NCBI RefSeq assembly: GCF_004005565.1
Contig: NZ_SADD01000004.1
Coordinates: 62,001 to 126,000 of the forward strand
Length of the DNA stretch: 64,000 nt
Direction of reading: 5' to 3'
Source: Lujinxingia sediminis
Lineage (GTDB): Bacteria > Myxococcota_A > Bradymonadia > Bradymonadales > Bradymonadaceae
Shown here: positions 24,961 to 36,000 of the stretch, one piece after another
Layout: each line of letters opens with the position of its first letter
Position numbering within the stretch: the first letter of the stretch is position 1
Translations under genes and position numbers: made by a program
Notes under the pieces: generated by a model
Databases searched by the model: none
Told to the model about the DNA's origin: nothing
The model's input: the letters and a program-made list of their open reading frames with translations, nothing else

Positions 24961-26595
24961 ATGTCAGCAGGCGCCAGCATCGGGACGGTCATTGAAAACA
25001 AATACCGCCTCGACGAGCAGATCGGTCATGGCGGCATGGGGGCCGTCTACCGCGGCACTCAGCTGATGGTCGATCGGCCTGTCGCCGTCAAACTGCTGCA
25101 CCCGAACTTCGCGCATCAAAAGAACGTTCAGGCTCGCTTTGAGGTTGAGGCCCGCGCTATCGGCCGACTTAACCACCCCAACTGCATCACCCTCTATGAC
25201 TTCGGCTACTCAGCCGACCTCAACGCCTTCTACACGGTTGTGGAGTACATCGACGGCGTCGCACTCGACGAGATCGTGCAGCAGCGCATGCCATTGAGCA
25301 CCGTGGTCACGATCCTGCGCCAGATCGCCTCGGCCCTCGATCATGCCCATCATCACGGCATCCTCCACCGCGACCTCAAGCCCGAAAACATCATGCTCGC
25401 CAGGCAAACCGATGGCAGCGAGGCCGTCAAGGTACTGGACTTCGGCATCGCCCAGATCATGACGGGCGAAACCGAGGATGACGACGACTTTGAAGCCGAC
25501 CGCCTGACCCGCGCCGGCGAACTCTTCGGCACGCCCCCCTATATGAGCCCGGAGCAGGCCCAATCCTCGCGGACGCTCACCCCGGCCACCGACCTCTACT
25601 CCATGGGCATCATCGCCTACGAGCTCATTGAGAACCGTCTGCCCTTCTTTACCGACAATCCGCTGGACATCTTGATGATGCACATCCAGCACGATCCGCC
25701 TCCGATGCGTCGCGCCGCAGTCCCCGACGCGCTGCGCGCGGTGGTGATGAAGCTGCTGGCCAAAGATCCGGCCGCGCGCCCTCCCAACGGCAAAGCGGTC
25801 ATCGAGCAGCTTGCAACCATTCCGGCCGACGCCCTCGACGTTCCGCTGGCCGCCGCGACCGGTCCGTCGGATGGAGCCGATACATCTCGCGCGGTCGACC
25901 CTACCCTGCTCAACCTGGACACCGGAGAGTCACGAGCCCCCGGGGTGTCAGACACCTCCCTGGACATCGATCTCGCTCTGCCCCCGACCCGACCTCCATC
26001 CGCACCGCTGACGTCGCCGCACCCACCTCGTAGCGAGGGGGCCCCCGCCATTCCCACCCTGATGGGCTCGCCCGAGGACAAGCCCTGGCGCTCCCCTTCG
26101 GCCGAACGCATCGCGCAGTCCAACTCGCGTCGAAGCCTTGTGGTGATGCTCGGCGCCCTCTTCATCCTGATGTTCGCCGGTCTGCTCTGGTGGGTCTCCT
26201 CCCAGGGGGCCGCGGAGCCCTCCGAAGCGCCGGCGCCCCCCCCCGGGGACATCGCCGAAACTGCCCCCGAGGCCAGTCCGCCAGCCTCCCATCAAACCAC
26301 CGAACTGTCCGCCGAAGAACCCGTCCCGCGCGAGGTCAGCGTGGAGTCCGTTGATGGCCTGGAGCCATCCATCGACGCGGTCGCGCCCACCCCGGAACTC
26401 GATCATTACCCCCCGCCGCCGCCTCCCACACGGCCGGCCACCCAGCGACGTCAAGCCGACTTAAAACCCTCACGCACGCGCCCGACCCGCAGCGCTGAAG
26501 CGGGTGAATCGTCCGCCAACGACGCGCCCGTGCGCCTCTACGACGACCAGACCGACGACGACGCCCCGCGACGCCCTGCGCGCCTGGGCCTGTGA
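24961..26595 (+). CDS. Pkn-type serine/threonine protein kinase with one membrane helix
   Basis: 544 residues from ATG 24961; the frame is open upstream but lacks kinase similarity, and no ribosome site is evident at either position. Kinase motifs are the glycine loop IGHGGMGAVYRG near 21, the VAVK lysine near 44, HRDLKPENI near 138, the DFG aspartate in VLDFGIAQ near 160, and GTPPYMSPEQ near 190. A Ser/Pro-rich linker (about 290-385) leads to a membrane helix near 390-412 (LVVMLGALFILMFAGLLWW) and a Pro/Glu-rich extracytoplasmic tail of about 130 residues. This is a Hanks-type receptor kinase typical of myxobacteria. Its stop overlaps the next start (GTGA), linking it to a periplasmic TPR-like protein. 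Confidence 0.92.
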   Translation: MSAGASIGTVIENKYRLDEQIGHGGMGAVYRGTQLMVDRPVAVKLLHPNFAHQKNVQARFEVEARAIGRLNHPNCITLYDFGYSADLNAFYTVVEYIDGVALDEIVQQRMPLSTVVTILRQIASALDHAHHHGILHRDLKPENIMLARQTDGSEAVKVLDFGIAQIMTGETEDDDDFEADRLTRAGELFGTPPYMSPEQAQSSRTLTPATDLYSMGIIAYELIENRLPFFTDNPLDILMMHIQHDPPPMRRAAVPDALRAVVMKLLAKDPAARPPNGKAVIEQLATIPADALDVPLAAATGPSDGADTSRAVDPTLLNLDTGESRAPGVSDTSLDIDLALPPTRPPSAPLTSPHPPRSEGAPAIPTLMGSPEDKPWRSPSAERIAQSNSRRSLVVMLGALFILMFAGLLWWVSSQGAAEPSEAPAPPPGDIAETAPEASPPASHQTTELSAEEPVPREVSVESVDGLEPSIDAVAPTPELDHYPPPPPPTRPATQRRQADLKPSRTRPTRSAEAGESSANDAPVRLYDDQTDDDAPRRPARLGL

Positions 26596-27506
26596 GGAGC
26601 CTTCTTTTGACCGCTCGACCTCGCACGATCGCGCTCGCTATGCTGGTGCTCATCACCCTCTTCGGCACTCCGGCTCTCGCACAGGATGACGAATCCCCTG
26701 AGTACCAGCGCATGCTCCAGCTCAGCGACGAGGCCACCATCGCCGTGCTCGATGGCAACTTCGAGGCCGGCGCGATCACTTTTCGCGCCGCCTACCGGGC
26801 CTACCCCGACCCGGTCCTCCTCAAAAATGAGATGATTGCGTGGTACCGCGCCGGCGACTGCCACAGCGCCCTGCCACCGGCACGCAACTTCCTGCAAAGC
26901 GAGAAAGCCCTCCCCGAAGACATCGCCGATGTCCGCACCGTCGAACGCGACTGCCACCTGCAACTCGGCGAGGAAGCGCTCAAGGACGACGACCTGGCCC
27001 TGGCCGACTACCACCTCGACCGACTCGGCGCGCTTGAGTTACCCGCGGAGTCCGAGCAACGCCTCGATGCGCTCCGCACGCAATACGCCGCGCGAGTCCT
27101 GACGAACTCCGATCCCATCAACCGCTCGGAGGATGCCGGCTGGAGCCCCCCGCCTACCCCCGCGCTGGCACTTTTTGGAGGCGGCGCTGCAGGAGCGATC
27201 ACCGGATTGAGCCTTCACATCATCGCGCTGCAACGCCAGAATGAACTCAACAGCCTCTCCAACTCAACCGACCCCAATGACGCCCGGCGCCTGCGCCAAC
27301 GTCGCGCCGCCTGGGATGGATACCAGCGTGCCTCCCGCTGGCTCGTGCCCACGCTCTACACCTTAAGCGCCGCGGCCATCGGTGCCGGCATCTATATCAC
27401 CCTCACCGAGACCTCCGGCGATGCGTCCGCCCGAGCTCATGCGGTGACATTTGCCCCCGTGCTACGGACGGGCTTCGCAGGTGCCCATCTCAGCGGCGCA
27501 TTCTAA
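26592..27506 (+). CDS. Exported protein with TPR-like repeats and two C-terminal membrane helices
   Basis: 304 residues. A signal peptide (ALAMLVLITLFGTPALA) would be cleaved near residue 30. A TPR-like helical part (about 37-165, for example YQRMLQLSDEATIAVLDGNFEAGAITF) is followed by two glycine-rich hydrophobic helices near 193-217 and 253-277. The GTG start overlaps the kinase stop; an alternative TTG at 26607 sits 7 nt after AGGAG and is equally plausible. The arrangement resembles the Pkn-kinase-coupled TPR proteins seen in myxobacteria and may help receive or transmit the kinase signal in the envelope. No enzymatic motif was seen. Confidence 0.78.
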   Translation: MRSLLLTARPRTIALAMLVLITLFGTPALAQDDESPEYQRMLQLSDEATIAVLDGNFEAGAITFRAAYRAYPDPVLLKNEMIAWYRAGDCHSALPPARNFLQSEKALPEDIADVRTVERDCHLQLGEEALKDDDLALADYHLDRLGALELPAESEQRLDALRTQYAARVLTNSDPINRSEDAGWSPPPTPALALFGGGAAGAITGLSLHIIALQRQNELNSLSNSTDPNDARRLRQRRAAWDGYQRASRWLVPTLYTLSAAAIGAGIYITLTETSGDASARAHAVTFAPVLRTGFAGAHLSGAF

Positions 27507-27509
27507 GCC

Positions 27510-27790
27510 ATGAGCCGATGGAGCCCGGCCGACGCACTCGTCTCCCGGTTGCACAGCGCCCCGAGCTTCGGTATCGCTGCAGTCCACGCTCCCCACCCGA
27601 TGGACGGCTCCGCCTTCAACCCGAACGACGAGTCAGATCAGGCACTCTGCGCCTCCCATCGACGCGAACCCACACCCTTGATATCACCGACAGCTGCAGC
27701 GAACGTCGGGTCGTCTACTGCAGCAGTTGTCGTGACCCGTGCTGGCAACTCCGGCGTCTGCGCAACGCGCCCTTCGGACCCTCCTGCTAA
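27510..27790 (+). pseudogene. Cys-rich small protein with an apparent frameshift
   Basis: Three bases after the preceding stop a high-GC3 frame starts (MSRWSPADALVSRLHSAP...DQALCASHR) and keeps gene-like codon use for about 50 codons. From about 27665 the gene-like signal moves to the second frame and ends with SCSERRVVYCSSCRDPCWQ...FGPSC before a TAA at 27790, just ahead of the next gene. A missing base (or two extra) near 27655-27670 would explain this. It is either a sequencing error or a decayed gene; a programmed -1 slip cannot be excluded. The joined product would be about 94 residues with about six cysteines in the second half, perhaps a zinc-binding or disulfide-rich protein. Not recognised. 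Confidence 0.4.
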
Positions 27791-27808
27791 CCTTCAGAAC
27801 CTCTCGCG

Positions 27809-29110
<1,302 letters not shown>

Positions 29111-29134
29111 GCCCCTCGGAAGCCCCGGATTCCC

Positions 29135-29178
29135 GCATAAAAAAACCGACCTCGTAACGAGGTCGGTTTTTTTTATGC
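29135..29178. terminator. Bidirectional terminator between the flavoprotein and RodZ-like genes
   Basis: CCGACCTCG (29146-29154), a 3-nt loop and its complement (29158-29166). The stem extends through an A7/T8 tract to GCAT/ATGC, an almost perfect 44-base hairpin. It serves the convergent genes on both sides. Confidence 0.92.
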
Positions 29179-29195
29179 GTCGGTGATGGTCAGGC

Positions 29196-29765
29196 TTAGC
29201 GGGACTCCCCGGGCTGCTCAAGCAACCAGCGGGTCTGCTCCACATCCTGCTCCAACTCCCAGGCAGACTCGTCGGCCTGCGGGAAGCCTGTCGGGTCGTG
29301 CGCGGTCGCGCGATTGGTGCTCAGAAAACTGAACATCACAAAGATTCCGAAAAGCACAAGCACCACCGCCACCATGTGGCTGGGCCGCAGCGTCTCGAAG
29401 TAGCGCTGCACATCAAAGCTGGACGGCGAGGCAACTGCTGCGGCACCGGAGGCCGCCGGCGCGGCCTGAGGGATGGCTCGGGGCTCCGGCGTTGCGCGGC
29501 GCTCCTCGGGAATCGTCAACGGCTGACGCTTGCGCCCGGAAAAGCGCTCATAGACCTGGATGACCTGTTCGCCATCAAGCCCCAGCTCCCGCGAGTAGTT
29601 GCGAATATGGCCCCGAAGAAACACCTCGGCGACGTACTCCTCAAAGCGATCGTTCTCCAGATGTTCCAGCATCTGGCGCGGGATCCGGGTCATGGTAGCT
29701 ACATCACTCAGCCCCAACCCTTGTTCCTCGCGCGCTTCGCGAAGCATCATTCCGGGCGATTTCAT
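29196..29765 (-). CDS. RodZ-like membrane protein with N-terminal HTH_25 domain
   Basis: 189 residues. The first 75 residues form a helix-turn-helix of the HTH_25 kind (MLREAREEQGLGLSDVATMTRIPRQMLEHLE...YVAEVFLRGHIRNYSRELG), the fold by which RodZ binds MreB. A Pro/Ala-rich linker leads to a membrane helix near 132-150 (MVAVVLVLFGIFVMFSFL) and a short acidic periplasmic tail of about 40 residues, much shorter than the E. coli RodZ periplasmic domain. This suggests a cell-shape or cytoskeletal adaptor rather than a soluble transcription factor. A weak promoter lies about 105-130 bases upstream. Sharing of a terminator with the convergent flavoprotein is clear. Confidence 0.83.
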   Translation of the reverse strand: MKSPGMMLREAREEQGLGLSDVATMTRIPRQMLEHLENDRFEEYVAEVFLRGHIRNYSRELGLDGEQVIQVYERFSGRKRQPLTIPEERRATPEPRAIPQAAPAASGAAAVASPSSFDVQRYFETLRPSHMVAVVLVLFGIFVMFSFLSTNRATAHDPTGFPQADESAWELEQDVEQTRWLLEQPGESR

Positions 29766-29867
29766 ACGACGTCCTTACGCGTTACGACTCGACAACCTGC
29801 GCATTCTTCTAAGCTCGGCAACGACCGACGGCACCCCGCCAGCTGTCGCGCTTTGAACTGTGATGCG

Positions 29868-29895
29868 TTGATACATCATTCCACAGAGATTGCAA
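29868..29895 (-). promoter_or_regulatory. Weak candidate promoter of the RodZ-like gene
   Basis: Minus strand TTGCAA (29890-29895), 16 nt, TATCAA (29868-29873): four of six consensus matches in each box. The leader would be about 95 nt. Confidence 0.3.
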
Positions 29896-30089
29896 CCCGT
29901 ATTGGATAAGGTTTTAACCAGCTTAGCCAGCCCTCGGGTCGCACCCCGGCGAGTGTTTTCCACACCCGCCAAACCAACGCATCAAACACTTAAAGAGATA
30001 CTTCAACAGTGCAGCAACGCAGGCAGGCCGTCAACATATCCCGACGTAAAGTCATGTTACTCTGCGGCGTTTCGAGCTCCGCCCCCTTC

Positions 30090-30118
30090 TTGACACCCCT
30101 GCGCCTCACTGATAGCAA
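30090..30118 (+). promoter_or_regulatory. Candidate promoter of the outer-membrane barrel gene
   Basis: A perfect TTGACA (30090-30095), 17 nt, then TAGCAA (30113-30118), about 150 bases before the ATG at 30266. The -10 is weak but spacing is ideal. Confidence 0.45.
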
Positions 30119-30265
30119 TGCAGGGTGCCTCAAAGCTGTATTTTTTGCGTTCAAATATCCGCCCAAAATTCTCGGGTGTGCGTTCGCCTTCACCGCTGAT
30201 GTTGTCCGGTCGAGGCCCCGGCCCTTTTAAGCGACGCCTGCCCTGGTCGGATCGAGGAGTAACCT

Positions 30266-31879
30266 ATGTTGGTGCGTGTACTGAATCGACTGACCGCAAG
30301 CCCCCTGATCGCCACTCTGGCGGCCGCCGCGCTCTTTATGCCGGCCTCGGCGTATGCCGGTGAATTCACCGACCTGATGGATGCCGCCGATAATTTCGAT
30401 GATCGGGACCCGGCGACGCACGATCCCTTCGATTTCAACCTCGAGCCGACGTTCCGTTTCGACTACGGAAGCGCTCGCATCAGCCGGGAGGCGCCCTGCG
30501 TGCCCACCGGGGGCTCCAGCAGCACCGTCGATGAGAATCCGCGCCTGGTGCGCGACTCAGGCCGCTGCAGCGAAGCGACGGTGGTCAACAACAAAGAGAT
30601 GCTCTACCGCCAGACGCGCAGCACGCTCGACATTACGCTGCGCGCCGGCCTCTATAAAGATCTCGAGTTTCGCGCCACCCTTCCCTACGTCTTCGAGTCG
30701 AGCCGCGCGCTCAAATACGCCGATGACGACCCCTCCGGACGTCGCATCGTCGATGCGGCCAACTCCTCGGTCGACCCCAGTGACGATCGCATTCGTCGCC
30801 ACGCCGAGACGGTGTTTCAGCCCGGCGACAGCGCCTCGCAATTTGCCGCAGGCCTGGACGATTTCCAGCTCTACCGCTTCTTTGATCTGAACAACCAGTA
30901 CAGCACCGCACAGTCACGCGGCGGCCTGGCCGACCCGACCATCGGGTTGCACTGGGCTCCCTGGAACGACCACCGCGACCCGACCAAAGCGACGCTTGCC
31001 CTGGGCATGGACTACACCATGCCGGTGGCCGAGGTGGAGCGCTTTGATAACAGCGCGGTCGGCCGCGGGGTGCACCTGCTCTCCTGGTCGGTGAACTCCT
31101 CGAAGAAGTTCGACTGGATCGAGCCTTACTTCGGCCTGAAGTACAACCTTCCCCTGGCGAGCACCAACTCGCTCTACGGGCGCACCGACTCGAACGCCGA
31201 CAGCCAGGGCCAGGTGCTGCTCAACCCGCCGATGAGCGGGATGTTCACCGTAGGCACCGAATTCATCCCTTACGAAGATGCCGAGACCGGCGCGCGCTAC
31301 GGCATCGATTTGCGCTTTAGCTTCGGCTACACCAGCGAGGGTCGCGACTACACCGCGCTCTTCGATCATATGACCAGCGATAATAATGAGTGTAATAACC
31401 GCACCATCGACTCGGTCCGCCCGGAGTTCGACGGCAACGGAAACCTGCTCAACCCCGACGACGTGGCCTGCGCCTGGGTGGTGCGCCAGCCCTCCAACGC
31501 GCGTCCGCTTCCCGTTTACGATGTGCGTGAAGCGATTGAGAGCGGCGACACCTCTGAGTTCGCTTTCCGCGACCTCGCCACGGTCGGCAGCTACGGGACC
31601 TTCGCCGGGCAGCTGGGCCTGCACCTGCAGCCCTCGCGCTACTTCCAGTTCAAGGCGGTGGGCGGAATCACCCACAACCAATCGCACCTGATCACCAACG
31701 CGCGCACTGGCCGCAACTCCAACCGCAGCAACGACGACACCGTCGCGCTCACCGGCCCCGACGCGCGCTACGAGCGCAACCCGGCCTACAACCCCAGCTA
31801 CGACAGCTCCGGGGCGCGCTTCCGCATTGAGGACTACAACATCTGGCACTTCGCCGTGACCGCTGCGTTGCAGTTCTGA
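30266..31879 (+). CDS. Outer-membrane beta-barrel protein
   Basis: 537 residues. A signal peptide (LIATLAAAALFMPASAYA) would be cleaved near residue 31. The mature protein consists of alternating-strand segments such as YRQTRSTLDITLRAGLYKDLEFRATLPYVF, LALGMDYTMPVAE, YFGLKYNLPLA and IDLRFSFGYTSEGRDY, typical of amphipathic barrel strands. It ends in a strand with terminal phenylalanine (FAVTAALQF), the outer-membrane insertion signal. Two pairs of cysteines in loops may form disulfides. GAGGAG precedes the ATG, and a strong terminator follows, so it is monocistronic. Its substrate or role (channel or structural) cannot be told; no porin family is recognised. Confidence 0.85.
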   Translation: MLVRVLNRLTASPLIATLAAAALFMPASAYAGEFTDLMDAADNFDDRDPATHDPFDFNLEPTFRFDYGSARISREAPCVPTGGSSSTVDENPRLVRDSGRCSEATVVNNKEMLYRQTRSTLDITLRAGLYKDLEFRATLPYVFESSRALKYADDDPSGRRIVDAANSSVDPSDDRIRRHAETVFQPGDSASQFAAGLDDFQLYRFFDLNNQYSTAQSRGGLADPTIGLHWAPWNDHRDPTKATLALGMDYTMPVAEVERFDNSAVGRGVHLLSWSVNSSKKFDWIEPYFGLKYNLPLASTNSLYGRTDSNADSQGQVLLNPPMSGMFTVGTEFIPYEDAETGARYGIDLRFSFGYTSEGRDYTALFDHMTSDNNECNNRTIDSVRPEFDGNGNLLNPDDVACAWVVRQPSNARPLPVYDVREAIESGDTSEFAFRDLATVGSYGTFAGQLGLHLQPSRYFQFKAVGGITHNQSHLITNARTGRNSNRSNDDTVALTGPDARYERNPAYNPSYDSSGARFRIEDYNIWHFAVTAALQF

Positions 31880-31905
31880 GCGCGTCTGCCGAAGTCTAAA
31901 AAGAA

Positions 31906-31935
31906 AGCCCCCGACGCCTCGTCGGGGGCTTTTTT
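31906..31935 (+). terminator. Rho-independent terminator after the barrel gene
   Basis: AGCCCCCGACG (31906-31916), a 3-nt loop, the complementary arm (31920-31930) and a T-run. It starts 26 bases after the stop codon. Confidence 0.92.
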
Positions 31936-31981
31936 GTGCGCGCCGCCGCGACGCGAAGCTCACAACACCATCGCGATCGCC

Positions 31982-32836
31982 TCAGGTCCCGCGCTTGCCC
32001 TCCACCGCCGCGATGCGTGCGTAGATCGCCGAGCGCGGAAGATCGCTGACCTTTCCCAGAACCTCTTTGATGCTGCGCGAGCTCAGCCCCTGCTCGAGTA
32101 AGGCTTCGATGAGGCGATCGGCCTCGGCCTCCTCCGCGCTCACATCGGTGGCCTGCCCCGGAGCCACCACCAGCACCAGCTCCCCGCGCAGCTCCTCCCG
32201 GGCTGCCACCTGCGTGCGGACCTCGGCCACCGTCCCCCAGAAGTACTCCTCAAAGCGCTTGGTCAGCTCTCGCCCCACACAGATCTCGCGTTCCGGGCCA
32301 CAGACCGCCTCCAGATCGCTCAGGGTCTCCTCCAGGCGCCGGGGAGACTCGTAGTAAATCACCGAGACTCCCAGGCCCTCCAGGGCCCTGTGACGCGCCT
32401 GGCGAGCTGCCGACCTGGTGGGAAGAAACCCCTCGAAATAAAAGCGGTCGCTGGCGAGCCCCGACGCGCTCAGCCCCACGGTGGCAGCCACCGGCCCGGG
32501 AAGTGCCACGACCTCGAGGCCTGCCTGACGTGCCGCGCGAACCAGACGGTAGCCCGGATCGGATATCGTCGGCGTGCCCGCGTCGCTGATCAGCACCACC
32601 TTCTGGCCCTCTTGAAGCTCCTCGACCAGGCGCTCCGCCTGCGCCTGAGCGGTGTGATCATCGTAGCGCCACAACTTCGGCCGCCCCTCCACCCGCGCCA
32701 CCCCCAGGCGCTCCAGGAGTTTGCCGGCGTTGCGGGTATCTTCACACGCGATGATATCGGCCTGCGCCAGCGCCTCGCGCTGGCGCGGGCTTACATCATC
32801 AAGGTTTCCTATCGGGGTCGGGCACACAACGAGCAT
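31982..32836 (-). CDS. rsmI: 16S rRNA (cytidine1402-2'-O)-methyltransferase
   Basis: 284 residues, family-typical length. It methylates the 2'-OH of C1402 in 16S rRNA using S-adenosylmethionine. Diagnostic motifs in order: PTPIGNLDDVSPRQ at 7-20, IIACEDTRNAGKLLERLG at 28-45, ISDAGTPTISDPGYRLV near 85, VVALPGPVAATVGLSASGL near 108, FYFEGFLP near 134, and YYESPRRLEETL near 158. The ATG follows CGCT without a clear ribosome site, but no alternative gives a better N-terminus. It is convergent with the barrel gene. Confidence 0.96.
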   Translation of the reverse strand: MLVVCPTPIGNLDDVSPRQREALAQADIIACEDTRNAGKLLERLGVARVEGRPKLWRYDDHTAQAQAERLVEELQEGQKVVLISDAGTPTISDPGYRLVRAARQAGLEVVALPGPVAATVGLSASGLASDRFYFEGFLPTRSAARQARHRALEGLGVSVIYYESPRRLEETLSDLEAVCGPEREICVGRELTKRFEEYFWGTVAEVRTQVAAREELRGELVLVVAPGQATDVSAEEAEADRLIEALLEQGLSSRSIKEVLGKVSDLPRSAIYARIAAVEGKRGT

Positions 32837-32926
32837 AGCGAACTCTCCACTCTCACTTCAGATCGTTTGTTCAACAACTCGACGTCGTGGGGCGTATCAA
32901 ACACCGCGCACGACAGGTCGCCCCGC

Positions 32927-32963
32927 AAAAAAGGGCGGCTGCCACGTGGTGTGACAGCCGCCC
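32927..32963 (-). terminator. Terminator of the giant TPR gene
   Basis: Minus strand: GGGCGGCTG (complement at 32955-32963) and CAGCCGCCC (complement at 32933-32941) pair across a 13-nt loop, followed by six T. It lies 44 bases past the stop of the giant gene. Confidence 0.88.
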
Positions 32964-33006
32964 TCTTCACTGGCAAGGGATGACCCTGGTGGTCAAGTCC
33001 CTGCCC

Positions 33007-36000
33007 TTATTTACCGATGGCCAGGCCCAACTCCTCGCGAAGCTGGAAGTAGTCTTCGCTGATGGAGAAGAGCACCAGTTCGCGGATCTTCTCCTTCACG
33101 CTGGCTTTGCCCATCGGCACCAGATCGCTCTTGATGCAGGCCGCCGCGGTATGAAGGTCACCGCAGATGAGCAGCCCCATGCGAATCGCGGTGTGCTCCA
33201 CCGCCAGCACCCACTCCGAGAGGTTGGGGTTCTGACCCTTGCTCAGGAACTGCTTCATCGCCTTCTGCGCCTGCATCAGCATCGGGCCGGGAAGCGCCAT
33301 AAGCTCTTCCTTCAGCGGGGCACCCTGTTCACCGAGCGTCGCGCCGATCCCTAAGCTCGGGTCGGTGATGTCCATCAACGCCATGAAGAGCAGCTTCAAG
33401 AACTCGGTGGGCTGACCGATGGAGCCGACATAGTGGCGCGGCATCACCCAGGTGAGCGACTTGGCGATGATGAACGCAAGCTCGCGGTCGCCGCTCTTCT
33501 GGCGCACATCGCCGCCAATGATCACCGCAGCCGGATCGATGTTGGCATTGCGCATGCCCATGGCCTGGTCACCCTTGAGGTAGACCCTTGGCGCGGGCAA
33601 AAGCTGCATCGTCTGAGCGACATAGCGGTACACGTTGTTAAAGGGCGTCTGCTCCTCAAGATCGACCAGGTCGCGCTTCTTATGCACGCCCCAATCCTTG
33701 ATCGAGGAGAGCGAGTACATCGGGCGAAGCCCCTGGCCGAGCACCGTCATGATGTAGGTGATCAGCACATCCTGACGCGGATGGTAGAGGCGCTTGTACA
33801 TCTCCTCGTTGAAGGCCCCGCGCGCCGGCTGCATATGGGCGCCCAGGTACTTGCGGTAGAAGGTCTCTTCTTGCTCCGAGGCGCTCTGCAAGAAGCTGAG
33901 CGCGCCGGCCATGCACCAGGCTTTGTCGTACTGCTTGGTCTGGATGTAGCTCTTAAAGAGAACCCGGTAGCTCTCCACCCGGAACTGATCGAGTTCGATC
34001 AGCGCGCGATGCTGCTCGATCGCGCCTTCCGGATCGCTGCCGGTCTTCTCGTAGAGCTCGGCCAGAATCAGACGCAACTTCTCGTCGGAGGGGTTCAGCC
34101 CCACGGCGATCTTGTACGCCTCAATCGCCGTCTCCATGTCGCCCAGGCGCGTTCGGTAGATCTCGCCGAGGTTCTGCCAGAGCAGCGTCTTGACGCTCTC
34201 CATCTGCCCGTCGTCGTGCTCGCTGACGCGGTGAAGCATGCGGCGGTAGGCACGTGAGAGCTCCTTCCACTCCTTCTGCTTGGTGAGGATGCGGTCGATG
34301 GCCTCAAAGGCCTTGAGCATCTTCACGTCCACATCGAGCGTCTCATCGAAGAGGGTGACGGCCTGCATCGGGTCGTCAATCTCATCGCGGTAGATCACCG
34401 CCGCGGTGTAGTAGTACTTGGCGATGCGGCCCGGATCCTGCTCCTGCTCGATGATGCGCTTGAGGATGTCAACAGCCTCATGCCACTGACGCGTCTTGGT
34501 GTAGAGGTCGAGCAACTTACGCAGGATGACCACGCTCTTCGGCTCCAGCGCCAGGGCCTGCTCATAGGCATCGACCGCTGCCGGGGGCTGGTTGAGTTTG
34601 GCAGCCAGCAGGTCACCCATCTTGGAGAGGTGAGCAAAACGCGCGGTGGGATCGTTCTCGGCGTCGAGGAGCCAGCGGGTGTAGTGGACGACGTCCTCCC
34701 ACTTGCTCTGAGCCTCGGAAACCTCCACCAGGTTGACCAGCGTGGGGCGATGCTGGGGACTGAGTTCGAGCGTCTTCTCGAAGTACTGGCTGGCCTTGCG
34801 CATCTCGCCAAGCGTTTTGCGCACCGAGCCCAGGCGGAAGTAGATCTCCGCCAGCTCCGGCGTCTCAAGTTTGTCGGCGTGATGCAGCTGCAGCGCCTGA
34901 AGCACCCGGGAGGCCTGCTCCCACTCCTGGCGGGCGTAGAGCAGCTGACCGAGGCCCTTGAGCGTGTCCATATCGTTCGGGTCGAGCTCGTACGCGTTAC
35001 GGTAGGCCACCAGCGCGCGCTCGGGCTGAGCGAGCTGGTCGTAGGCCTGGGCGAGCTGGAGTTGGCGGCGGTGAAGCTCACTGGCCGGGGCGGAACCCTG
35101 GCTGAAGACGCCGATGACCATCTCCAGGAGCGGGATGGCGCGCTCAAACCGGCGCTCGCGCACATACACATCGATCAGCGGTTCAGCCGCCTCGGTGATG
35201 CGGGGCTCAAGCTCCAGGGCCGACTCGTAGTAGCGCAGCGCGCTGACCTCATCGCCGACCTGCTCTTCGTAGACCTTACCGATCTCGCACTGCAGCGCGG
35301 CCTTCGCGCTCAACTCACGGGTGGCCTCCTCGGCCGCCTTGAGCACGCGAATCAGGCTCTGCCACTCCTGCTGAATCGCCAGCAGGTTGCGCACCGCGTC
35401 GAGCACACCCGGGTGGGTCGGCTCCAGACGCAGCGCCGAGAGGTAGGCATCTTCGGCGTTGGCGTGATCATGGAGCTGGCTTTCCATCAACTGACCGGCA
35501 CGGAAGTACACATCCACGCGCTGCGCCGGATCTTCGAGCTGATCAGCCAGGCGGTTATACGCCTCAACCGCGCTCTCCCAGTTGCTGGTGGACTCATGCA
35601 GTTGCGCGAGTTCCGACCACAGTTGCGGGTTGATGGGCTCCAGCCCCAATGCGGCGTTGAACGCTTCAATCGCCGAATGCGGGTCACGCGCCTGGTCACG
35701 TTGCACACGACCAAGTTCGGTATAAAGCGCGACCTTCTCCTCGCCGCGCTGGGAGAGTTCGATATGGCGCTGCAACACATCGACCAGCTCAAACCAACGC
35801 TCCAACGCGTGGTAGAGACGCTCGAGGTTCTCAATGGCGGTGACGTTCTCCACGTCGACCATCAAGATGTGATTGTAGCTCTCAACCGCACGCTCCATGT
35901 CGCCGAACTGCCCTTCAAAGACGCCGGCCATCTTGCCGTAGATTCCCACCTGGGCGTCGGGCTCATGCGTCAGCGCCAGGCGCTGTTCGAGCACGTCAAT

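Larger units (their letters stand above)
29766..30265. other. 500-base divergent intergenic region
   Basis: No gene was found here on either strand. It separates two divergent genes and carries a candidate promoter for each. It is visibly richer in A and T than the flanking genes, as expected for a regulatory region. Confidence 0.5.
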
